Shown here: positions 57,531 through 64,000 of the stretch, piece after piece
Layout: each line of letters begins with the position of its first letter
How positions within the stretch are numbered: position 1 is the first letter of the stretch
NCBI GenBank assembly: GCA_963580455.1
Contig: OY756957.1
Span: 27,992,501-28,056,500, forward strand
Reading direction: 5' to 3'
DNA from: Euonymus europaeus
Lineage: Eukaryota; Streptophyta; Magnoliopsida; Celastrales; Celastraceae
DNA length: 64,000 nucleotides
Notes under the pieces: model-generated
What the model was told of the DNA's origin: nothing
The model's database searches: none
What the model saw: only the letters and a program-made list of their open reading frames with translations
Position numbers and translations under genes: made by a program

Positions 57531-57739
57531 GTATGTATGTATAGAGAGAGAAGGGAAGAAAAGGGCGTTGTTCTTACAGGGGGAGGAGTCATTTTGGAGA
57601 CTTCGAGATAATGCTCTTTGAGTGACCGGAGCAATATTGAATCGACAACGGAGGAGGAAGTGCTGGAGATTGAGCGCCGACATGCTATCATGCGCCATGG
57701 CTGGCGAACTGCGGCTTCTGCAAGCACTTTCTTCCACAT
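50112..57739 (-). CDS. MAM33/p32 (C1QBP) family mitochondrial matrix protein
   Basis: This is a plant member of the mitochondrial glycoprotein (MAM33, p32/gC1qBP) family: acidic trimeric matrix proteins linked to mitochondrial ribosome and respiratory complex biogenesis. Three exons (minus) are 57578-57739, 56709-57040 and 50112-50292, with GT/AG borders and matching phases. They total 675 nt, giving 224 aa. The N-terminus (MWKKVLAEAAVRQPWRMIAC, then RRSISSTSSS) is a typical presequence. Conserved family blocks are FHVDV-like LFLHVDVSKP, VHFLCGLYPDALGIHSVSM, YNGPVFEDLDERMRDAVHGY and LFPFLQAWLYVKDHRNLMRW, then FKTIGIFINE. Intron 2 is 6.4 kb because it contains a complete copia element in the opposite orientation. 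Intron 1 holds GA, CA and TA microsatellites. Confidence 0.95.
51388..51565 (+). repeat. 5' LTR of copia-2
   Basis: This short 178-bp LTR has a tandem TTATATGTTATATGTT at its start and a CT-rich stretch (CTCTTCTCTTCTCCTCTCC) near its end. Confidence 0.95.
51566..52138 (+). other. untranslated leader of copia-2
   Basis: This runs from the primer binding site to the first in-frame ATG. It holds a GC-rich duplicated stretch with GCGTGGCCCTCACGCGCCGC at about 51784-51803 and 51825-51844. Possible regulatory RNA structure is inferred only. Confidence 0.6.
52139..56362 (+). CDS. copia gag-pol polyprotein (copia-2)
   Basis: A single 1407-aa frame starts at the ATG at 52139 (MSEDNQKVV); the frame is open upstream but without an ATG. 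Gag (UBN2-like) is at about 20-230. It is followed by an SRGGRGGRGGRGG stretch and a CCHC knuckle CYYCGGVGHTRDRC from C256. The protease has WVIDSGASDH with D349. A GAG-pre-integrase segment precedes integrase D533, D596 and E632 (35-residue spacing). A proline-rich spacer lies between integrase and reverse transcriptase. RT has YVDD at 1090-1093. RNase H has DSDWAGSPFDRKSTTG from about 1254 and ends with the HVRTHDQLADIFTKAL block. It belongs to a different copia lineage from the element at 12.5 kb, judging by protease, LTR length and the spacer. Confidence 0.96.
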   Translation: MSEDNQKVVTEVVATSAKLTDQKLVGSNYQHWRKIVLIAIRGMDKEDHLIDVPPDSNKNAAGYKLWMRDDARLYGQLLNSMESKVSELVTHCDTVKQIWEYLGVLYSGQNDMNRLYDVALSFFRPEQKDTPLGDYFASFKKIYEEFNSLLSLDLDLDKRRQQREQLAIIAFLSGMRSEYETARSQILASGETSLTEAFSRANRSVRPTSFLSDVAERSGLAGQSSYDVSGGRSSRGGRGGRGGRGGRVGSDAKFTCYYCGGVGHTRDRCWKLHGKPTNTRSAHVASGIDVRVQDVHTSSGTSISDDGRVSLSAAEYSRLMRQIPVSSAASVTTNASACLSVSPHTWVIDSGASDHMTGNTGILDTYSSTSSYPAVRVANGTLVTVKGIGTTSPTPSLHLASVLTLSSFPFNLLSVSAITKTLKCSVTFYDDHCVFQDLSTSRMIGRGHLNSRGLYVLDIPPSSLLVSGSSSPMDLHCRLGHPALPSLKSLCPSLSSLQHLFCESCQFAKLHRRSYVSRSLKRASAPFSLVHSDIWGPCPVVSKSGYRYFVTFIDDFSRTTWVYLMKKRSDLFSIFCSFVSEIHTQFDMCIRVLRSDNAREYLSTEMSSFMSRKGMLHQSSCPDTPPQNGVAERKNRHLLEVVRALLFHMQVPKTFWGDAVLTATYLINRMPSSVLNGQIPYKVLFPQDAIHPLPLRVFGCTCYVRDIRPHLTKLDPKSLSCIFLGYSRTQKGYRCFSHDLGRYIVSSDVTFHESLSYSSPTRLDSSSESFSLPDEFLVYDLDQPSPPPPPAPSPPSPPPPPPPPPPLLQTFVRGPRSVYRCPLSAPSAEVPPPSTAMPTDPVSVPDSHPPQDMDVPIALRKGRRQCARYPLSATMSYAGLSQSLRTFALALDSITTPRSLSEALTSPGWLAAMHDEMSALEHNQTWDLVPLPPGKKPIGSKWVFTVKTKSDGSVDRLKARLVAKGYAQTYGVDYTDTFSPVAKFTSVRLLVSLAATFGWSLHQLDVKNAFLHGSLNEEVYLEQPPGFVAQGESGMVCKLKKSLYGLKQSPRAWFGRFSEVVQKFGLKRSEKDHSVFYHRSSAGNILLVVYVDDIVITGSNEGGISSLKVFLQRHFQTKDLGPLRYFLGVEVARCRRGIFLSQRKYVMDLLQDTGMSGAKPCDSPMVSGVKLYPNEGDVFDDPERYRRLVGKLNYLGVTRPDIAFPVSVVSQFMSDPRVPHWEAVLRVIRYLKGAPSRGLLYANNDHVNIEAFSDSDWAGSPFDRKSTTGYCVFVGGNLIGWKSKKQSVVARSSAEAEYRAMAHTASEICFVRQLMHELGYIPSIGTQLWCDNQAAIHIASNPVFHERTKHIEVDCHFVREKVQLKEVRLKHVRTHDQLADIFTKALTGVRVDFICNKLGMTNIYAPA
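56370..56547 (+). repeat. 3' LTR of copia-2
   Basis: This 178-bp LTR shows no difference from the 5' LTR in a base-by-base reading and is followed by the duplication CGTTA. Confidence 0.95.
57490..57536. repeat. (CA)n(TA)n(TATG)n microsatellite in MAM33 intron 1
   Basis: CA, TA and GTAT repeats run consecutively. Open frames reading HTHTHIYIYMY come from this repeat only. Confidence 0.9.
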
Positions 57740-57907
57740 TCTCGTTTTTTCACTCCTCCAATCCGACTCTTTAAATAGAAAATAGGTTTTTTTTTTTTTT
57801 ATCAAAGTGGAAGAAAAAAAAAACGTAAAACATATTTTTCACAACAGGATTATAAGCACAACCCGAATATGCTAAAACGGGTAGTCGGGTATAAAACACT
57901 GAAAACT

Positions 57908-58233
57908 TAGTTAGATATCTCACACTGGGATGACAAGCCTGGTGCACTGTATAAGCATTCGCAACTCTCCCTTATAAGGTTTTTTAAGGGGTGTGTTGGT
58001 CAAGTCTTAACATGGTATCGAAGCAACGGTTGTTGGGTTCTGTCTTTACGTTTTTGGACAATATCCTTAACTCCACACTATTGGACCTATTCGGAAAGAC
58101 CGTACAGCCCACAGCCTGCGTGGAGTGTTAGATATGTCAAATCGATGTCACAAGCTTGCGAAGTACAGTGTATAAATACTGATAACCTCCCCTTAAAATG
58201 TCTTTTAAGGAGTGTGTTGGCTCAGTCTTAACA
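57908..58233 (+). mobile_element. second TRIM retrotransposon, 326 bp
   Basis: The 5' LTR is 57908-58012 and the 3' LTR 58126-58233 (105 and 108 bp), ending GTCTTAACA. The primer binding site TGGTATCGAAGC directly follows the first LTR (58013-58024). GCGTGGAG directly precedes the second. AAACT flanks both ends (57903-57907 and 58234-58238). The interior is only 113 bp. The LTRs have diverged clearly (the left one has an extra A after its first T), so this insertion is older than the TRIM at 5.3 kb and belongs to another family. Confidence 0.88.
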
Positions 58234-58376
58234 AAACTCTCCATCACGCTTCTCTTCTCTTCTAGCCTCCATCACAAGCACCGATCTAAGAAGCAGTAGG
58301 TTCAGGTTCCCTATTCTCCATAGTGAGGTAAATTTCTTTGTTTAGGAAAAATGAAAAAATTCCCTCATTTCTTAAG

Positions 58377-58611
58377 GGTGTGTTTGGAGAAAGTGTTTAA
58401 AGGGATTCATGAACTCTCTCAACAATTATTTTCTCAATTTTCTATTAAAATAAGAGATTGTTGAAAATGAGAGTTGTTCCCTCACACAAAAGTCTTCAAC
58501 GTCTCCAGTACTTTTAAATATCAAATAAGAAATCACTTTCATAAACTCTTCCAATCCACCCCAACATTTTCTAATTACTCTCAACCCCTTTCTCCCAAGC
58601 ACAGCCTATGG
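58377..58611. mobile_element. possible MITE
   Basis: The left end GGTGTGTTTGGAGAAAG resembles the reverse complement of the right end GGCTGTGCTTGGGAGAAAG. The interior is AT-rich and non-coding. No clear target duplication was found. Confidence 0.4.
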
Positions 58612-60131
58612 GGTTTTTAGAACTGGTAGTAGGTCATGTTTTGCTACCAAAAAAAAAAAACTATTCTTTATGCTTAAGGTACTAAAAATACCTTGTTTTT
58701 TGGTCTGTTGATAGGGGCATTAGATGTCTAATGGATATAAATGGAATGCAAATCTGCTCTGTGGCAAATGATTAAAAGTGATTTTTGAGTCCGTAGTGTT
58801 TTTTTTATTTATTTTTTATTGAATTAGTTGTGTATGTCCTGATCAATTTTATGGTTATATTTACTCAAATTTTCACCATCCATGGAACATGTTGTATTGG
58901 AAACTGTAACATTTTGCTTGTTATGGTGATGTTTGTGAGCCTACCTTTTTCTCTCGCTGTCAATATCCCAATTCTCATTTCCTAAACAAGCGCTCTTTTG
59001 TTAGTTGTTTCGCCTACGACATTTTCTTGCTGAATCTTCTGTTCTTTGTGCGCTATGATATGTAGGAAAAATCTTTGGGGCTCCATAATCAAAATAGACG
59101 AAGCAGCATGAACTGTTTGCTGATCAAATTACGAATCTGTATGCTGGTTCTCAGATGCGGCACACAATTGGTCATAGAATGAAAAACGTGCTTCAAATTC
59201 AATGAATCATTCCCCAGGACGCGCTGATTCTTTGTCTGCTGAGGCTGAGAGTCCGTACAAAAGCTTTTAAAATAGAAGAACAGAGATGCAGAAAATGTAC
59301 AGAATCAGATACCGATGCAAACATTAAGTGAAGGCAAGTGAGTTCCAGCGTTTAATCTGTCAAACTTGCTACTCTTCCTTTCTTACTTCTTTACATTATG
59401 AATGTAGTAGCAGCTTCTGCATACAATGTGCTAGTCCTTTTACTATTACCCTTGTCGATGCATTAACAGTTTTCAGAAAGTGAGAAAGTTAGACCAGTTC
59501 ATTTGTTTTGTGCCCAATCGTTTAAACTATTTTCATTTTATTTTTTAAAATTGCTTTATCCTACTGTCATGTTCTGTATTATTGAGGACCCTAAACCTGG
59601 GTCTTCTTCTTAATATTCCTATTCCTCAATTCATACAACTTTCTCTGTTTATACCCTGTAGACCGAGGAAGGATCAATTATTGGAAATCCTAGTATAAAC
59701 AGAAGAAGCCTGTAAAATATTAGCATAGAAACTTTCTAAAATTCGTAACAAATTCTATGTTACATATAACAATGAATACACAACAAATACCGAACGGCTC
59801 ATGTATTCAATCTTCAAACCCTATGAACTACTACTAGTACAGTACAACCATTCTTAGATTTTCTAAGAAGACCCGTACAAAATTGCGACAACTGATGCCT
59901 TCATTACAACCATGAAGACTTCCCAAGCAAGAAATGTTGCAGAAAGAGAAATGAGAACTCACGAATTTCCAGTTGTTGAAGCTGTGAACCAACCTTCAAG
60001 GGCGCTGAAGGTCTCAGGACTAGAAACAGACAACAGAAGGCTTGCTGTCAAGACCCTTGGACTAATTTTAACCACCCATCAGTCACAAACAATCAGGGTC
60101 CCTGGCAAGTAATACAGGAGATCATAATGCT

Positions 60132-63100
60132 TTACTTCTTCCGATTCTTGATCCTGGAAACTCTAACAATTTTTCTATTAGACTTGTCACCACCAGTGCC
60201 CAATGAGAAGCTCCCTCCAGCATTAAAATCAAGACTGCCAGAAGCCTGAAATGGGGTAGTGTTCTGAGGCGCAGCCAGATTTTGTTGTGCACCAAATTGA
60301 AATGGGTTTGCCCCAGCTGGAGCTGTAGAACCAAACATAAAGGGCGATGAAACAGGTGTGACAGTTTGTTGACCAAATATTGGCGCTGTTGTTGCAGCGG
60401 CTTGAACTGTGTCCTCAGCCATGCTATCCTCCATGGTCATCTGATCATTATTTACAACAGGAGATGAACCAAATACAAAGCCAGTATTATTGCTACCAAA
60501 CACAGGCTGCGAAGGAGGTGCAGGTGCTGCTCCAGCTGAAGTAAATGAGAAAATCGAACTTGATGAGGCACCAACAGTCGTTCCAAATCCCGAAGATGCA
60601 CTGTTAGTTGAAGCTGCTCCAAAGGCAAAACCAGTTGAGGATGATGATGCAGCACTAAATGTGGTGCCAAAATTAGGAGATTTGGGGGCTTGCCAATTGG
60701 AGCCAAACAAGCTCGAAGTAGTGCTATCGCTGGTGCTTATGGAATTGGCCTCTGACAACATAGTAGTAGGATTCATCCCAAAACTAGCACCAGAGCTAAA
60801 GGGATTAGCTCCAGCAGACGAACCGAATAAAGAAATTCCAGAAGAAAAGTTTGTATTCCCAGCCAACTGAATTGATGGAGTTGATGCAGAGGAACTAAAC
60901 TGACTGGGCATGCTCTGAGTTGAAGTCATAATTCCAGTCCCACCAGGAGATGCCACTGCACCACCAGGATTGGATAAAAAAGAACTCCCGGACTGGTTAG
61001 TAGAAGCCGAAGAAGAGGCTGCAGCACCAAAGCCAATGAAATCGTTTGCTGAACTTGCAATTGCAGATGCACCACCAGAAAAATTACAGCTTGTGTTAAT
61101 ACTCGAAGAAGACGTACCACCAAAAATATTGTTTGTCGTAGCAGGAGATGAAAAGCTAAAAAAGCTGCTTCCCGCGCTTGACATTGCAGGAGATGAGAGA
61201 CCAAAAATGCCACTTTCCGTGCTTGAGATTGCAGGCGATGAAAAGCCAAAAGTGCTTCCAGCTGTGCTTGTAATTGCTGCAGCTGAACCACCAAACATGC
61301 TACTTCCAGGGCTTGTTAAAGCTGCAGAAGAACCACCAAAAATACTGCCTCCTGTACTCGTAACTGCAGCAGATGAACCACCAAAAATGTCATTTCCTGT
61401 GCTGCTAATTGATGCAGAAGTACCAACAGAAGAACCAGCTGAATTGCCGAAGTCGGTGCCTTTGGTCTTCGCATCCACCGATTCTAAACCAGCAGTTGAT
61501 GATACCTCTGAAACTGATGCTGATGCTACTGTAGAAGACCCAAATTTAAATATTGATCCAGGCATAGAGGAAGGAGCTGTAGCTGAGGTGAAAAGGCTGC
61601 TAGCACTGGCAGCGGCAGTGGTTTCAGCAGCACTTGGCCACCCACCAAAGGATGGAGTAAAGCCGGGAGATGAGGATTGACTGTGAACATTATTTGAAAT
61701 TGAAGATTGAACATGAGATGTGAAGGAAGATGCGTTATAAGTAATGGATCCATTGTTTAGGCCTCCACTATTGGCAGGGTTGCCAACTGAGAAAGCACTG
61801 GTGGAAGAAGAGGTTGATGGGACTGACGGATGCGAAGTTTCATGTGCCCTAAATGAAACCCCACTCTTCAAATTACTTGTGTCTTCAGATTTCTCCAAAT
61901 CAGAGACTTTTGGCCCAGAATCAGAAATACCAGCAGCAACGAAAGCAAAACTGCATCGGAAAGAGGGAGAAAGAAGTATGACACACACCAAACCAAGACA
62001 ATACTTATTCAGCAACCAAGTTCCAGATGGACATATTGCTAAAAGGATGTATTTTAAACAATGAAAGATAAGTAAAAGAGAGCCTTGTCAGCACATTCAA
62101 AAGTTGATTGATGACATTATACCGGATGGAGTTGGAATGCTATTAACACTTAAAATCAAGTAGAGCAAAAGCAATACAAGGATAAAAAAATTGGTTGAGA
62201 TGCCTAACAGCATCACATTTGGTGCCTTTAATTCTTCAGTCGATAAAACTATTAAGATAAACAAACATGCACTAATTTTAAGTTAAACAGCTTTAATCTG
62301 GGCCAGTTTGGAATTCTGTAGCTTATTGAAAATGCTGCTGGCACATGCTTGTAAAAGCTACTGTGAGAATTATCTCTATAGCTGCATCAAAAGGTCACTA
62401 ATTTTTCAATAAAATTCCATTGCAACTGCAGATTCTTATCAAAAGATAAAACTAAATAGAGCATTTTTAACCAATGGTCCAATACAGTAAAATTACTGTC
62501 AGCATATGTTTTCAAAAAAAAACTTCAATAATGATTGCTAGATGCCAAGACAGACACGTCAAAAGATATGCCATAATTGGCATCATCATCATAGACTTAC
62601 CCTTCAAACAATTTTGAGATAACATAAATGAATCCATATGAGAAATTAGAGAGAATCCATCACATAAATTCTCCATTGCCAAGGATAAATATATGGGAAC
62701 ATAAATAAAAGATGAGTCAGTTTTATAATAAACTGTTCAGTTGCATTTAAAAAGCATCTAATGTAAGGCGAAACAGTTGTCCCAGACAAATGATAGGTTC
62801 CAAACAGAATGCTGACTTCAAAACAATAAGTAGACAGACCATTATGAAGGAATGAGAGAAAATTAAAATTGGAAGTAAAATAGATATAGAGATATATATG
62901 GCAAACAATTCCACTGACCTGCTAGAACTTTCTGGTCTTTCATCTGAAGAGACATTAAACTTTAGGCCGGCAGATCCAATCACAACTGACGGAGAAGCAA
63001 AGCCGTTGACAAAAGGGGAAGATGAATTAGGTTCCTTTACTGAAGGGACTTTTTCTCCAATATCATGTAAGGAATCAACACACTTTGATTCATTAAGTAA

Positions 63101-64000
63101 AGTAGTTTCAACAGATGCTAGAGTTGACTGCAAGGACCCCAAAACTGGCTGTCCAGTCATGCTGGTCAAAGGTGCAGCTGTGAAGGCTGGCATTTCAGTA
63201 ACTACGGCCACATTAGAAAATCCTTTCTTAGTGTTCTCATTCAATACAGAAGCTGTAAAGGGCTTTCCAGCAGAACCAATTGCAGGCTTCTCCATAGTTA
63301 GGGCTTCAGCTCTAATAGTCCCGCTTTCTGCAATTGAAACAGTTGGCTTCTCTCTCCCATGAGCCATTGAAGATGATACAGCTCCATTAGAACGGTCATC
63401 CTCATCTAGATCCAGATAATCCTAAGGAAAAACAAAATCAAAAAAATCAACAGACAAAAAAAAGAGGGAAACAGAACATCTTCAAGCATCTCCCTCGAGA
63501 AAACCCAAAGATACCCGGTAATTTCGAACCCTCCACAGAGGAGTAGTTTCTCTTTTAAGAGCTTTCTTTGACTGATCAAACAACTCACAACAACAAATAT
63601 CTACGGAGCCACAAGGGCCAGACAACTTGCCTAGTCACCAGAAATTCTCTCTACATGGCAAGGAAGGAAAAATTTACCATAAAGAGAAATTTAATATGAC
63701 AATATAAAACAACAAATTAAACTCAGAGGGATGAATCCTTAAGGAGACCTGGCTACATAAAATAAATCTAATACTCTGAAACCACAAAAGAGAATGTAAG
63801 AATAAGGTTATTACATAAACATTTTAAAAAAGGAAGAATAATAATAGCGCAAGCAACATAATACCAGCACAATTACATGATTGTCTCAAACACGCACATA
63901 CCTCATGTGCGCTCATCTGAAAAGCGCGTGTCTTTTGTCGTTCGGGTTGAACTGTGTTCAGGGCAAAAGCAGCACTTCTAACACTAGGAACATTACCCTT
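60132..64000 (-). CDS. FG-repeat nucleoporin, NUP1/NUP136-like, 5' part beyond window
   Basis: This is the C-terminal 806 aa of a plant nuclear-pore basket nucleoporin, the proposed counterpart of animal Nup153. Exons (minus) are 63902 to beyond 64000, 62919-63421 and 60132-61950, with consistent phases and GT/AG borders. The first readable exon ends MSAHE and joins DYLDLDEDD, a junction I recognise from plant NUP1. The large last exon is rich in Ser, Gly and Ala and carries many FG motifs (SIFGGSSAA, MFGGS, TFGFSSP, IFGLSSP, NIFGGT), plus tandem SxAxTSTGGSxFGGSS-type units around residues 370-480 of the readable part. It ends with the basic tail NRKIVRVSRIKNRKK. The FG region would form part of the transport barrier and bind import receptors. 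Confidence 0.9.

Larger units (their letters stand above)
57740..60131. other. intergenic DNA between MAM33-like and nucleoporin genes
   Basis: Apart from the TRIM (57908-58233) and a possible MITE (58377-58611) I recognise no gene. A stretch near 59060-59280 is less AT-rich than its surroundings and could be transcribed, but shows no domain. The frame at 59912-60112 overlaps the likely nucleoporin 3' UTR. Confidence 0.5.

Noticed and set aside
57600..57737. Alternative reading of MAM33 exon 1 from an upstream frame (MEESACRSRSS)
   Set aside because: Only the frame starting MWKKVLAEAA joins exon 2 in phase and gives a mitochondrial presequence followed by the family core.
60970..61680. 236-codon plus-strand ORF opposite the nucleoporin exon
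   Set aside because: It is the antisense of the Ser/Gly/Ala-rich FG exon; the minus frame has FG motifs, correct splice phases and the basic tail.

Overview
The window is nuclear DNA from a flowering plant, most probably a eudicot. The genes have many introns with GT/AG borders, intergenic DNA is AT-rich, and all recognised host genes belong to plant families: GIR1-like, OVATE, type-A DnaJ, RFL-type PPR, CC-NBS-LRR, VPS60, MAM33/p32 and a NUP1/NUP136-like nucleoporin. Plant transposable elements fill much of the rest. I cannot name the species.

Layout. 1-1.5 kb: the 3' end of a GIR1-like repressor gene (+), convergent with an OVATE family gene (-). 1.5-6.9 kb: intergenic DNA with a 605-bp inverted-repeat element and a complete TRIM retrotransposon. 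6.9-9.9 kb: a complete six-exon DnaJ A-type co-chaperone gene (-), preceded by a 5'UTR intron. 10.2-12.3 kb: a PPR pseudogene (-) broken by frameshifts and by a 390-bp hAT-type element. 12.5-17.8 kb: a young, apparently complete Ty1/copia element (+). 18-20.6 kb: intergenic DNA with a fold-back element and a weak promoter-like site. 20.6-25.2 kb: a complete seven-exon VPS60/CHMP5-like ESCRT gene (-) with Au-type SINE copies in two introns. 25.3-27.5 kb: a 2.2-kb MULE-like element with terminal arms of about 500 bp, ending about 130 bp upstream of the VPS60 start codon.

28.5-49.9 kb is a head-to-tail duplication of a [PPR + NLR] block. Unit 1 has a frameshifted RFL-PPR gene (29.7-31.5 kb) and a CC-NBS-LRR gene with a short C-terminus (40.5-42.8 kb). 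About 9 kb of inserted repeats separates them, including a 2-kb inverted-repeat element and a degraded copia fragment that was itself interrupted. Unit 2 has a second PPR copy with one frameshift (45.8-47.6 kb) and, 0.8 kb further, only the coiled-coil part of an NLR (48.4-48.9 kb).

50.1-57.7 kb: a MAM33/p32-family mitochondrial matrix protein gene (-). Its 6.4-kb second intron holds a complete copia element with identical LTRs, in antisense orientation. 57.9-58.2 kb: a second, different TRIM. 60.1-64 kb: the 3' part of an FG-repeat nucleoporin gene (-) that runs off the right edge.

The host genes are functionally unrelated housekeeping or regulatory genes. The notable biology lies in genome dynamics: two very recent copia insertions, several elements with readable target-site duplications, and parallel duplication and decay of a restorer-like PPR gene next to an NLR. 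I found no CRISPR array, bacterial feature or clearly new enzymatic system.
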